46,126 bases of DNA, taken from positions 1-46,126 of the forward strand of contig JAJDXR010000027.1 of the NCBI GenBank assembly GCA_022823165.1, given 5' to 3'. The position numbers and the translations under genes are program-made. Source of the DNA: Anaerolineae bacterium. Its GTDB lineage: Bacteria > Chloroflexota > Anaerolineae > Aggregatilineales > Phototrophicaceae. The notes beneath the pieces are model-generated. The model was not told the origin of the DNA. It worked only from the letters and a program-made list of their open reading frames with translations, and did no database searches. This document shows, piece after piece, positions 1 through 8,260 of this stretch. Numbering within the stretch: position 1 is the first letter of the stretch; the number at the start of each line of letters is the position of its first letter.

Positions 1-1
1 G

Positions 2-283
2 CGTCGGGGCGGGACGCAGATCAGCATGGCAGCCGCCGGCAAGCCCAAGGAAAATGGCTACGCCGAGCGGCTGATACGCACCATCAAGGAGGAGGAAGTC
101 TATCTCAGCGACTACCAGAGCATGGCCGAAGCTCGAGAGCAACTGGGGTACTTCATCGAGGTAGTCTACAATCAGCAACGTCCGCATAGCGCATTGGGCT
201 ACCAAAGGCCGGCAGAATTTGAGGCTGCGTGGTACCAGCGCAACTCCCTCAAATTACCTGGAATTTTGTGTCCAATAATTTAG
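2..283 (+). CDS. IS3-family transposase OrfB, C-terminal part (cut by window edge)
   Basis: The frame is open from the first bases of the window, so only the C-terminal ~93 residues of the transposase are present and its true start lies to the left. The visible part is the end of the DDE integrase core. The motif ENGYAERLIRTIKEEEV carries the third catalytic acid (Glu of AERLIRTIK, followed seven residues later by Lys), and YNQQRPHSALGYQRPAEF is the usual C-terminal signature of IS3/IS150-group OrfB proteins. The stop codon (281-283) lies inside the element's terminal inverted repeat, as is common in this family. The element's end abuts the convergent restriction-modification gene. Family assignment is firm; whether the whole element is intact cannot be seen. 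Confidence 0.9.
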   Translation, partial: RRGGTQISMAAAGKPKENGYAERLIRTIKEEEVYLSDYQSMAEAREQLGYFIEVVYNQQRPHSALGYQRPAEFEAAWYQRNSLKLPGILCPII

Positions 284-293
284 GACCACTACA
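264..293 (+). repeat. Right terminal inverted repeat of the IS3-family element
   Basis: Read on the minus strand the end begins TGTAGTGGTCCTAAATTATT, a TG-initiated IS3-type terminus, and it runs back into the transposase 3' end. The left partner lies outside the window, so the repeat is assigned from family knowledge. The last bases (289-293) supply the stop codon of the neighbouring minus-strand gene. Confidence 0.6.
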
Positions 294-3111
294 GCGCGAC
301 CTGATAACCGCCGATATGAAAGTCCCAGATCTCTTGCGGCACGCCGCCAAAAAACTGCGTCTTATTGATGTGGACTAGACCGCCCTTTGGCCTGTACTTG
401 GGGTAGCCCCGCGCCACCTCATCGTCGCCCTCTGTATCGAAAGTGGTCATGGTGTCGTTCAGCTTGGGCGACTTCATCAAGTGCAGGCTGACCAACTCCG
501 CGCCGAGCTTTACCAGTGTCCCGAACAACTCGACATCGGACGTCAGCGGTAAACGGGGAAAGTCGATTTTGAGAAATTCGGCATAACGCTCGCGGTAAGT
601 CGGGCTGTGGAAAACGGCGTAGGCGTAAGTGAAGACATCTTCGGGCCCGAAGAGCCCCGCTTCAGTCCCCACCACAGCCCCCTCGGTAACGAAGCGCAGG
701 CCGAGCTTGGCTTCCATCTCGGCGACGAAGGCTTTGCTCAAGTTGGGGCGGCGGCCACTAGCGCTCAATGAGAATTCGTCTGGATCTGTCAATTCCTTCT
801 GTCTATTGGGATATGTGTAGATTGGAAACACATAAGCGTTGTCTTTTGAAGAAATGATAGACTTATCGGTCAAGCTATCAGTGACCCAGAAATTACCAAA
901 ACGTGATATTCGAGGCCTTCTCAGGGTTACGAGGGCGAGATTTTTCTTTTCATATAAATGATGCATTATACGGCGTCGAGGTCGTTCGATTTCATCAAGG
1001 AAGTAATCAATGCGCCGGGTATCAAACACTCGATAGCGAAGTGAGTCATTGGCAATTGGTTCAAAGTTGACAAGACTCTTCTGAATGGTGATTCCCATAT
1101 TGTAGTCTTTGAAGAGCTCAGGGACTGGAGCTAGATTACTGTATTCCGTTACACCCAGGGTTTGCATAGGCTTTAGCATAAAGTAGGGCGATTTTGGAGT
1201 AAGCGATTGCCAATAGGTGTCTTCAAAATTGCTCTGGTTTAAAGCGTGGTATTTCTGATTCCTTGTTCCCCAGATTTCACAATAATGTACTTTAGCCGAC
1301 GCGAATCTCTTGCCACACCTAATAAGAAATACAATTGAAACGCCTTGCATAATGTCGAATACATTCTCGTCTTTTTTCCCGTCCAGTGACGCCGATTTCC
1401 GAGTATCACCGTGTAGATTTACAATGTAAATTTCGCTAAAAGAATTCAGTAGCGATTTTCGCATGCCTCTAAACGTTAGATTATCGAGGTATCCATTATT
1501 TGAAATGAAGGCAAGTACACCGAATCCGGTCTGTGTGATTCGCCACTGTCCAAATCGGATGAATTTTACGTAGTCGTCTTGCAAGCCCTTCGGGTTGCGC
1601 TCGCCCAGCGGCTTGCCATCGACGAAGTAATAATCCCGCACCAGCTTGCTAATCCATTCGCCTTTGTTCGCCGACGCGTAGGAATACGGCGGATTGCCCA
1701 GCACCACCATAATCGGCTTGTCGCGTTTGATGGCGGCCGCTTCGTTCGCCTCCGCGCTGATGAACTCGGCGAAGGGCAGCTCCGGCGCTTCTTTGGCTTC
1801 CTCCAGCGTATTGGTCAAGTAGATGCCCAGGCGCTCGTTCTCTTTGAAGTCGTAACCGGCCTCTTTCAGCTGCAAGCCTAGGTTCATGTGCGCGATTGTG
1901 TAGGGCGCCATCAGCAGCTCGAAGCCGAAAATGCGCGGCAGCAGGCGCTCTTCGACGTAGCTTTTCCACAAACCTCGTTGCCCCTCAAAGCGTTCTTTGA
2001 TTTGCTCAATCACATAGTAGAGAAAAGTACCCGTGCCGGCGGCCGGGTCAAGGATGAGCGTGTCTTTGTCGGCGAGTCCAAGCGGTCGGCCAAAGCGGGT
2101 TTTGAGAATATGGTCGACGCTGCGCACGATATACTTCACGACTGGCTCGGGCGTATAATAGACGCCGCGGCGCTCGCGCAGGCTGGGGTTGTAGGCGGCG
2201 AGGAAGGTCTCGTAGAAATGCACGACCGGGTCGCTCTGCCCGCTGCGCCGTCCAAATTGCGCCAGGATGCTGTCCATATCGGTATGGCGCAGGACTTCGA
2301 CCAGGCTCTCCGTCAACCAGGACAAGCGCCGGCCTAAATCGAAGCGGCTGTGATGAAATAGCTCGCGCAGGAACGGGTTGCTGCGCGGGATGTCGTCAGC
2401 GGCATTGCGCAGGCTGAAGCGCTTGGGATCGCCGAGGTAATGCACACGCGATGCGAATAAGCCATAAGCCAGGGTCTGCGCGTACATATCGGCGAAGCTG
2501 GCGATATTCAGCCCGGGCAGCAGCGTGCGTTGGAAGGCGGCCATTTGATTTTGCAAATTGGATGTCGGGCTGTCGCTATTGAGGTCTTTCTCGATGAAAT
2601 GGGCGATGAGCTGGGCATTGCGCGCCAGCCGCTGCGCCAGTTCTTGGGCGCTGTTGACAGACTGGACGCTTTGCTGGCAAAAGCGCTGGAGCATTTCTGT
2701 AAGGTCGGCGTAGTCTTTGGGCTCGCGGATGATTTTGCCCGCTCGTAATCTGGCGATTTTGACGGTGTCAACTTTCTCCGCGTTCACATACCAGCGGAAT
2801 TCCAGATAATTCGTCAGCAGCAAGTTGCCATGCGCTTGATAGCGTTTGATTTGCTGCGTTTTTTCGGTGCGGCTGAGCGCATTGCCGATGTCTTTCGCTT
2901 CCACGATACCTATTGGCACATTGCCCGGTTGGCGCAAAACGACAAAATCCGGCATGCCAATTTCGGTGCGGGCGGGATCGTTAACAGCGCTCAATCCCGT
3001 GTCAGCCGATTCCAGCAGTTGCTTCAAAGCCGGTCGGTAAGCATGTTCGCCAGCCATTCCGGTTCTAAATTCATCTTGTATGTCGCTGAGATAATCTCTT
3101 ATCGCGCTCAC
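289..3111 (-). CDS. Single-chain restriction-modification enzyme (nuclease plus N6-adenine methyltransferase), C-terminally truncated by an IS
   Basis: This 940-residue protein combines a nuclease and an adenine methyltransferase, as in type IIG/ISP-like enzymes, but no helicase is seen. Residues 53-73 show a PD-(D/E)xK pattern (MPDFVV, then VEAKD; P54-D55, E71-K73). RRGVYYTPEPVVKYIV (about 315-329) is motif X, DPAAGTGTF (355-363) is the AdoMet-binding motif I, and NPPY (473-476) is catalytic motif IV. The region after it should be the target-recognition domain and looks distinctly richer in A+T. The start is GTG at 3111, overlapping the upstream stop (GTGA). The protein ends FHIGGYQVAL; relatives that I recall continue past GGYQV with a conserved tail. 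The TAG stop is provided by the IS end, so the C-terminus is very probably lost. Confidence 0.82.
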   Translation of the reverse strand: MSAIRDYLSDIQDEFRTGMAGEHAYRPALKQLLESADTGLSAVNDPARTEIGMPDFVVLRQPGNVPIGIVEAKDIGNALSRTEKTQQIKRYQAHGNLLLTNYLEFRWYVNAEKVDTVKIARLRAGKIIREPKDYADLTEMLQRFCQQSVQSVNSAQELAQRLARNAQLIAHFIEKDLNSDSPTSNLQNQMAAFQRTLLPGLNIASFADMYAQTLAYGLFASRVHYLGDPKRFSLRNAADDIPRSNPFLRELFHHSRFDLGRRLSWLTESLVEVLRHTDMDSILAQFGRRSGQSDPVVHFYETFLAAYNPSLRERRGVYYTPEPVVKYIVRSVDHILKTRFGRPLGLADKDTLILDPAAGTGTFLYYVIEQIKERFEGQRGLWKSYVEERLLPRIFGFELLMAPYTIAHMNLGLQLKEAGYDFKENERLGIYLTNTLEEAKEAPELPFAEFISAEANEAAAIKRDKPIMVVLGNPPYSYASANKGEWISKLVRDYYFVDGKPLGERNPKGLQDDYVKFIRFGQWRITQTGFGVLAFISNNGYLDNLTFRGMRKSLLNSFSEIYIVNLHGDTRKSASLDGKKDENVFDIMQGVSIVFLIRCGKRFASAKVHYCEIWGTRNQKYHALNQSNFEDTYWQSLTPKSPYFMLKPMQTLGVTEYSNLAPVPELFKDYNMGITIQKSLVNFEPIANDSLRYRVFDTRRIDYFLDEIERPRRRIMHHLYEKKNLALVTLRRPRISRFGNFWVTDSLTDKSIISSKDNAYVFPIYTYPNRQKELTDPDEFSLSASGRRPNLSKAFVAEMEAKLGLRFVTEGAVVGTEAGLFGPEDVFTYAYAVFHSPTYRERYAEFLKIDFPRLPLTSDVELFGTLVKLGAELVSLHLMKSPKLNDTMTTFDTEGDDEVARGYPKYRPKGGLVHINKTQFFGGVPQEIWDFHIGGYQVAL

Positions 3112-4064
3112 ATTAGAGCTCCGGATTCGGCTACGACTTCATTCTGATTCAATGTCGCCAGAAAGGCCGACGGCGCAAGGCTGCGCCCCCGCCCCCACTC
3201 CAGCCGCCGCGCCAACGCCGACCACAACAGCGAAATCGCCGCCTCCCGCAGCGCCACCACCAGCAGCAGCGACCCGCCCTCCACGACCGTCCGCAGCAGC
3301 GGACCCGGCTCAATAACCGCCCGCCCATACGCCGCCAGCGCCAGTCCGCCAGCCAGCAGCGGCAGGCTCGTCAGCGCGATATGCAGGAAGACGCCGACGG
3401 TCATGCCATCCGGGCGCGACCAGTCGAAGCTGCTGGCGTAGAGGCCGACCAGCAGGCTCAGCACCAGCGTTTGCGTCATGTTGCTGAAGTAGAGCGCCAG
3501 CAGCAGCGCCAGCATCGCCAGCAGCCGTACCTGCTCGATGTCGACCGCCTGCGGCCCAATCAGCGCTGAAAGCGGGATAAACAGGCTCAGCCCACCCAGC
3601 ACAGCCGATCCCAGCCGAAATGTCATTAGCGTACCCCAGCGCAGGGGGGTGAACCACGGGCTGCGGTACAAAATGCCGCCGGCGAAGGACCAGCTGGCTT
3701 GCAGCGCGCCGCGGGTTGAGGCGCAGATCAGCTCGTAGGTATGCTGATGCTTTTCGCGGTAGATGCCGCCGATGACATCGACCATCAGCCGACTGCCCGC
3801 CAGGATGACGACAATTGGCAGCATGACCGGCATCAGCACGATCAGCGTGATCATCACGATGGGTATCACCAGGACGAGCATCAGAAATTCCGGCGCGTAC
3901 AGTAAAGCGGCGACCAGCGCGCTGATGGCGGCCGCCATCAGCGGGCGCGGCAGGCGCATCCCAGGTTTCGGCGCCGCGGCTTTCCGGATTTCGCTGACCC
4001 GGCGGAAGATCGGATCGTCGATGTCCATTGCCGTCAAGCTGCGCCACAAGCGCCGGGACATCAT
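3108..4064 (-). CDS. Multi-pass integral membrane protein of unknown function
   Basis: I do not recognise this ~318-residue protein. It has several long hydrophobic segments (for example LMAAAISALVAALLYAPEFL, a very hydrophobic stretch around VMLPIVVILAG, and later LLAMLALLLALYF and LPLLAGGLALAA) and is probably an inner-membrane protein with about eight or more spanning segments. I chose the ATG at 4064 rather than an in-frame ATG at 4127 because GAGGAG lies seven bases before it. Its stop overlaps the GTG start of the restriction-modification gene by four bases, so the two are translationally coupled. That coupling may be incidental or may hint at a defence-related membrane partner; nothing in the sequence itself supports a specific role. 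Confidence 0.7.
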   Translation of the reverse strand: MMSRRLWRSLTAMDIDDPIFRRVSEIRKAAAPKPGMRLPRPLMAAAISALVAALLYAPEFLMLVLVIPIVMITLIVLMPVMLPIVVILAGSRLMVDVIGGIYREKHQHTYELICASTRGALQASWSFAGGILYRSPWFTPLRWGTLMTFRLGSAVLGGLSLFIPLSALIGPQAVDIEQVRLLAMLALLLALYFSNMTQTLVLSLLVGLYASSFDWSRPDGMTVGVFLHIALTSLPLLAGGLALAAYGRAVIEPGPLLRTVVEGGSLLLVVALREAAISLLWSALARRLEWGRGRSLAPSAFLATLNQNEVVAESGALM

Positions 4065-4224
4065 GGCGCTGCTCCTCAATGGTAAGGCGGATGAGTCTAT
4101 CTTAGCGAAATCGGCGGTCGTATCCAAGCGCCGGGCGTCTTGGCGGCAGGGTCATAAGGTACAATGCCAGTGATTGCCTGCGTCACAAACTCGCGTGAAT
4201 GGTGAGCATGAACAAGGTGAGTAA

Positions 4225-4752
4225 ATGAAGAGCGTCGACATCATATCGCTGCCGCCGGAGCGCTGGCGGGAAGCAAAGAGACTGCGCCTCGCAGCGCTGC
4301 GCGCGGAGCCGGCCGCTTTCGCATCCAGTTACGCTGATGAGCTGGCTTTCAGCGATGAGGTTTGGATCGCGCGGCTGGCATCGGCATTTCAGCGAGACGG
4401 CAACATGACTTATTTTGCCGAGCTAAATGGCGAGCTGGTGGGTATGGCCGGGGCGAATTGGTCGCCGCGCGAGAAGCTGCGCCATGTCGCGACGATTTAC
4501 GGCGTCTACGTTTCGCCGGAACAACGCAGCAAAGGAATCGCATCGCAACTGATGGGCGCAGTGCTCGCTGCGCTGTCCGCGCTGCCGCAGGTCGAGAAGG
4601 TCAGCCTGATGGTCAACAGCGCCGGCAAACCGGCCATTCGCTTGTATGAGCGCTTCGGCTTTCAGCGCGCAGGCCGAGCGCAGCGCGAACTCTGCGTGGA
4701 CGGGCAATACTATGACTTGCTGACTATGGAGCGTTTCTTGACGCCGAGTTGA
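4225..4752 (+). CDS. GNAT-family N-acetyltransferase
   Basis: This is a 175-residue acetyl-CoA-dependent N-acetyltransferase of the GNAT fold. The acetyl-CoA pyrophosphate-binding segment is visible as VYVSPEQRSKGIASQLMGAV (about residues 93-112, pattern RxxGIA). The C-terminal NSAGKPAIRLYERFGFQRAG is the usual motif B region (N..A..LYE..GF). It is cytosolic, and the acceptor (a small molecule, antibiotic or protein N-terminus) cannot be told. The start at 4225 is preceded by AAGGTGAG. A possible -10 box TACAAT lies at 4160-4165. The gene converges on the ABC permease gene with only five bases between the stops. It appears to be a single-gene unit. Confidence 0.9.
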   Translation: MKSVDIISLPPERWREAKRLRLAALRAEPAAFASSYADELAFSDEVWIARLASAFQRDGNMTYFAELNGELVGMAGANWSPREKLRHVATIYGVYVSPEQRSKGIASQLMGAVLAALSALPQVEKVSLMVNSAGKPAIRLYERFGFQRAGRAQRELCVDGQYYDLLTMERFLTPS

Positions 4753-4757
4753 GGCCG

Positions 4758-5600
4758 CTAGGCCTTGATCGAGCCGCTGGTCAAGCCGCTGATGAATTGC
4801 CGCATCGCCACGGCGAAGACGCAGAGCAGCGGAATCGACGAGATGACGTAACCGGCGAAGAGCGTGCCCCAGTCGGTCTCAAAGTCCGAGGAGAATTGCA
4901 TCAAGCCCAGCGCCAGCGGCATCTGGCTCTTGTCCGTGATGGTGACCAGCGGCCAGATCAGGTCGTTCCAGGTGCTGATCAGCGTGGTCATAGCGACGGT
5001 GGCGATCATGGGCCGAGCCAGCGGCGCCGACACATAGATGAAGACTTGCCACTCAGCCGCGCCATCGACGTAAGCGGCGTCGAACAGCTCCTGCGGCAGC
5101 GACTCGAAATAGCTGCGCATCAGCCAGGTCGACAGCACCAACCCGCCACTGACCCAAACTGAAATCAGGGCGAAGGGTGTATTGACCATGCCCAGATCAC
5201 GCACTAGCACAAAGCGCGGCGCCAGCGTCAACACGCCCGGCACCATGATCAGCGTGATGAAGCCGAGGAAGAGGACGGTCTTGAAGGGAAAGCGGAAACG
5301 CGCGAAGACATAACCGGCGACAGAGGCGATGGCGGCGATGAGGCAGATGGTCGAGCCGGAATAAATCACGCTGTTGACGATAAAGCGCCAGATAATTCTG
5401 AAGGCGGAAGTATAATTGCCCAAGTGCAGGGGCAGCTCGGGCAGCCAGAAATTGTGATAGAACTGCGTATTGCTCTTGAACGAAGTGATGACAACCAGCA
5501 CCAGCGGGAAGAAGGTTACTACGCCGAAGGCGAGCAGCACCAACTGAAAGGGCATATCGCGATTGCCCAGGCGCGGGCGTATGCGATTGAACGCGGCCAT
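4758..5600 (-). CDS. Carbohydrate ABC transporter permease (MalG type)
   Basis: This 280-residue inner-membrane subunit belongs to a sugar uptake ABC transporter. It begins with a short cytosolic stretch and one membrane segment (LVLLAFGVVTFFPLVLVVIT), followed by the five-helix permease core. The EAA loop that contacts the ATPase reads LPQELFDAAYVDGAAEWQVF (about residues 173-192), with the conserved G and a following P. The family usually has about 280 residues, so it is full length. GGAGG lies five bases before the ATG at 5600 and follows directly on the stop of the upstream permease (ten-base gap), so the two are co-translated. It is the last gene of the operon binding protein - MalF-type permease - MalG-type permease. 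No ATPase gene follows. Confidence 0.93.
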   Translation of the reverse strand: MAAFNRIRPRLGNRDMPFQLVLLAFGVVTFFPLVLVVITSFKSNTQFYHNFWLPELPLHLGNYTSAFRIIWRFIVNSVIYSGSTICLIAAIASVAGYVFARFRFPFKTVLFLGFITLIMVPGVLTLAPRFVLVRDLGMVNTPFALISVWVSGGLVLSTWLMRSYFESLPQELFDAAYVDGAAEWQVFIYVSAPLARPMIATVAMTTLISTWNDLIWPLVTITDKSQMPLALGLMQFSSDFETDWGTLFAGYVISSIPLLCVFAVAMRQFISGLTSGSIKA

Positions 5601-5610
5601 TCCTGCCTCC

Positions 5611-6558
5611 CTAGCTCTGGTTCGCGCCGGCGGAGACGCGCAGGTTGATCACGGTCAGCGAGAGCATGGCGACGAAGAGCACCACGCCGATGGCGGAGGC
5701 ATAGCCGAATTCCAGGAAGTGGAAAGCCGATTGATAAAGCTGCAAGGCCGGCACCATGCTGCTGTAACCGGGTCCGCCGTCGGTCATAACCAGGAATAGA
5801 TCAAAGCGCTGCGTCATGAAGAGCATGGTCAGGATCATCGCCAGCGTGATCTGCCGCCGCGTCATAGGAATATCGATATAAAAGAGCCGCCGCCAGAAGC
5901 CGGCGCCGTCGATGGCCGCGCTCTCGTGCACCTCTTGCGGGATGGTTTGCAAGCCGCCCAGGATGATAAGAAATTGCAGCGTCGGCAGCCAGGGAAAGCG
6001 CACGAAAGCCAGCGCCCACATCACCGTCAGCGGATCGCCCAGCCAGGCATGCGTGTATTCGCCCAGGCCGATCAGCTTCAAGCCTTCGTTGAGCAAACCG
6101 ACCTGCGGGTTGTAGATGAAGCGCCAAATCAAATAGTTGAGAATGGTCGGCACGACCATGGGAAAGACGAAGATGATCTTCCACCAGTAGGACCAGCGCT
6201 GGCTGCGCAGATTGACGATCATCTCGGCGGCGAAGAAGGGCAGGACGGTTTGCATGATGACGCGGAAGAAGACGAAGCCGACCAGGTTGGTGATGGCGAC
6301 GCGGAAGGTGCGGTCGCTTAGCATCCGCTCGTAGTGTTCCAGCCCGACATAGAAGTGGACTTTGCCGCCGTTCCAGATATAGAGCGAGTTATAAAGCGCG
6401 CTGAAAGCTGGCAGCCACTCGAATATCAGCAGCAAAGCGACTGGTATCAGCAGCGCCGCATACAGCCACTTGGCCCGCCACATGCGAATGGGCAGCGCGC
6501 TATGGCTGGCGCGTTTACTGTTTCCCAGTGTCCGATCAGCAGCTAGACGTGCGAACAT
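5611..6558 (-). CDS. Carbohydrate ABC transporter permease (MalF type)
   Basis: This 315-residue membrane subunit pairs with the permease encoded directly downstream. Six hydrophobic segments are visible, starting with LYAALLIPVALLLIFEWLPA. The EAA loop is IPQEVHESAAIDGAGFWRRL (about residues 215-234). The start at 6558 has no convincing ribosome-binding site, and an ATG at 6483 (MWRAKWLYAALL) would remove a 25-residue N-terminal extension; either is possible. It is separated from the upstream binding-protein gene by 132 bases that carry two palindromic repeats. Such a gap is larger than usual within an operon and could let the binding protein be made in excess over the permeases. Confidence 0.92.
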   Translation of the reverse strand: MFARLAADRTLGNSKRASHSALPIRMWRAKWLYAALLIPVALLLIFEWLPAFSALYNSLYIWNGGKVHFYVGLEHYERMLSDRTFRVAITNLVGFVFFRVIMQTVLPFFAAEMIVNLRSQRWSYWWKIIFVFPMVVPTILNYLIWRFIYNPQVGLLNEGLKLIGLGEYTHAWLGDPLTVMWALAFVRFPWLPTLQFLIILGGLQTIPQEVHESAAIDGAGFWRRLFYIDIPMTRRQITLAMILTMLFMTQRFDLFLVMTDGGPGYSSMVPALQLYQSAFHFLEFGYASAIGVVLFVAMLSLTVINLRVSAGANQS

Positions 6559-6591
6559 AAGAAACCGAAGTTGAATGCGCCGGAGTTTGTC

Positions 6592-6616
6592 GGGCGACCC
6601 ACCGGGTCGCCCCTAC
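6592..6616 (+). repeat. REP-like palindrome, copy 1 (arms GGGCGACCC/GGGTCGCCC)
   Basis: Perfect nine-base arms (6592-6600 and 6604-6612) flank a three-base loop (ACC) and are followed by the family's constant CTAC tail. It lies between the binding-protein gene and the first permease gene of ABC operon 1. It belongs to a window-wide family whose arms vary in a compensating way. Confidence 0.85.
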
Positions 6617-6643
6617 GAATACAATTCTTGAGATCGTTCGTAC

Positions 6644-6664
6644 GGGTCAGCCGGCGGCTGACCC
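6644..6664 (-). repeat. REP-like palindrome, copy 2 (arms GGGTCAGCC/GGCTGACCC)
   Basis: Perfect nine-base arms with a GGC loop, preceded by GTAC. It sits 28 bases from copy 1 and in the opposite orientation, so TACGAA...TTCGTA flanks the spacer. Two inverted palindromes around a short spacer is the layout of a REPIN. On the binding-protein transcript it would form a strong hairpin just after the stop codon. Confidence 0.75.
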
Positions 6665-6690
6665 TTTTATACATCTGACACTGTCCCAGC

Positions 6691-8154
6691 CTACTCCATC
6701 TGGAAGTCGCAGGACCAGTCGTTTTCGGCAATGACGACGCGCGCTTCCCGCGTCATCAGGCGGTCTTCTTCGGCGATCAGGGTGTCGAAATCAATCTGAT
6801 CGGTGAAGTACTCTTGCATCAGACGGCGATGATCTTCGCCGTAACGCCGGCTGAGACGCGGGTCCGGATCTTTGAGCGCGCGAATCGGCAACTCAAGGAA
6901 AGCCACGGTCGGCTTCAGAGCATCGGGCACATCCAAGCCCAGCTGCGTAGGGATGCTGCGCGGCGACTCGGTGACGATGCGCCCCCATTGCGGCTGGGCG
7001 GTCAAGTACATGAAAAAGTCGATGACTTGATCTTCGATGCCTTCACGGCGGGCGCGATCGGTCATAGTGAAGCCGGCGGTGAAACCACCGACCAGATAGG
7101 CGCTCTCGTTGTTGGCGGCGTAGGCGCTGGTGGTTTCGGTGACGGGCGGGAAATAACTGATGCCCCAGTTGAAGTCGGCATCGCGAGTGACGTTCAGCGT
7201 TTGGCTGGCGGCGTTGCCCAGCAGGAAGGGCGTCTTGCCAGTGATGAAGAGGCGATAGGCTTCGTCCCAGGTCATGGTAGCGTAGCCTTCCACCCACATC
7301 GGCTCGAAATCGGCCAGCAACTGAATCCATTCGGCGAAGGCGTCATCATTGGCGCTGATGAGACCGTTTTGGATGGCGCAGGCGAATTCGCGCTGATTGA
7401 GCGCGTGCCAGCCGGCGCCGGGCTCCCACCAGCTTTCAATATGATCGATGTACATGCTGGTCAGGCTGGTGCCGTCGAACCAGTTGTAGGTATAGGGCGA
7501 AGCGGTAGACATGCTCATCGCCAGCGGCTCCACGCCGTCTTCGGAGACAGCGCCCATCTCGGCGATCATGGTCTCCCAATCAGCCCAGAGCGAATAGGGA
7601 ATGTCGAAGCCGGTGTCGATGCCCATTTCCGCGAGCAAATCAATGTTATAGAAGAAGCCAACCGCCACCGCGTTGACCGTCACGACATATTGGTTGCCGC
7701 TGCCGGTATGGTAGGTGGTGTTCCAGACGACCTCGGGGATGCTGTCCGCCCAGCGCTCGTGGCCCGGCGTGCCTTCGGGGATGTAAGGATTTGGCTGCTC
7801 GATATAGTCGTTGAGCGGTACATACCAGTCGTTGCCCTGCTCCTGCCAGACGCGGATGTAGTTGTTGACGATCATGTGCGGCTCGTTCTGGCCATTAAAG
7901 ACCGTGCTGCGCCACTGATCGCCGGAGATATTGGATGGCACATCGACCAGCTCAATGTTGACGCCCGGATTGGCCGCTTCGTATTCAGCCACGATATCGT
8001 TCATCATCTGCGGTGGATTGGGGTTGTTCTCCGTCGGCTCATCGGGATAGTAGGCGCCGACGGTAACGAAGATAGTGATCTCGTCTTGCGCAACCCCGGC
8101 AAAGACGCTGAATATCAGCAGAAAGACTGAAACAAGAAGTAATCGTCTGAACAT
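6691..8154 (-). CDS. Extracellular sugar-binding protein of an ABC transporter (family 1)
   Basis: This is a 487-residue solute-binding protein that delivers a sugar or oligosaccharide to the two permeases downstream. The N-terminus MFRRLLLVSVFLLIFSVFAGVAQ is a signal peptide with cleavage expected near AGVAQ-DE. The mature part has family-1 features: MMNDIVAEYEAANPGVNIEL near the start, aromatic-rich segments such as YTYNWFDGTS, and ATMTWDEAYRLFITGKTPFLLGN. The start at 8154 is chosen over the in-frame ATG at 8169 because GGAGG lies five bases before it and overlaps the longer reading. The ligand cannot be read from the sequence; the neighbourhood (sulfatase, xylose genes) points to a plant- or algal-type glycan product. 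Confidence 0.92.
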   Translation of the reverse strand: MFRRLLLVSVFLLIFSVFAGVAQDEITIFVTVGAYYPDEPTENNPNPPQMMNDIVAEYEAANPGVNIELVDVPSNISGDQWRSTVFNGQNEPHMIVNNYIRVWQEQGNDWYVPLNDYIEQPNPYIPEGTPGHERWADSIPEVVWNTTYHTGSGNQYVVTVNAVAVGFFYNIDLLAEMGIDTGFDIPYSLWADWETMIAEMGAVSEDGVEPLAMSMSTASPYTYNWFDGTSLTSMYIDHIESWWEPGAGWHALNQREFACAIQNGLISANDDAFAEWIQLLADFEPMWVEGYATMTWDEAYRLFITGKTPFLLGNAASQTLNVTRDADFNWGISYFPPVTETTSAYAANNESAYLVGGFTAGFTMTDRARREGIEDQVIDFFMYLTAQPQWGRIVTESPRSIPTQLGLDVPDALKPTVAFLELPIRALKDPDPRLSRRYGEDHRRLMQEYFTDQIDFDTLIAEEDRLMTREARVVIAENDWSCDFQME

Positions 8155-8209
8155 GAGATCCTCCCTCATTACTTTGCGCTGCCGTTGCTTGTGATTAAAA
8201 CGTCCCGCG

Positions 8210-8249
8210 GGAGAGTTTAACCGCTTTCATAGCCGCCGGTCAACTCTCC
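8210..8249 (-). promoter_or_regulatory. Inverted repeat upstream of ABC operon 1, possible operator
   Basis: GGAGAGTT (8210-8217) and AACTCTCC (8242-8249) are an exact inverted pair with 24 bases between them. They lie 56-95 bases upstream of the binding-protein start and downstream of the hydrolase stop. It could be a split operator for a sugar regulator or a weak hairpin; it lacks a T-run, so it does not look like an intrinsic terminator. Confidence 0.3.
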
Positions 8250-8260
8250 GGCGTCGAGAG

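Noticed and set aside
4127..4127. Longer start for the membrane protein
   Set aside because: A GAGGAG ribosome-binding site lies before the ATG at 4064 and the extra 21 residues have no hydrophobic or conserved character.
6814..8130. Open frame (438 residues) antisense to the binding protein of operon 1
   Set aside because: Composition typical of a shadow frame, no start signals; the binding protein on the other strand is clear.
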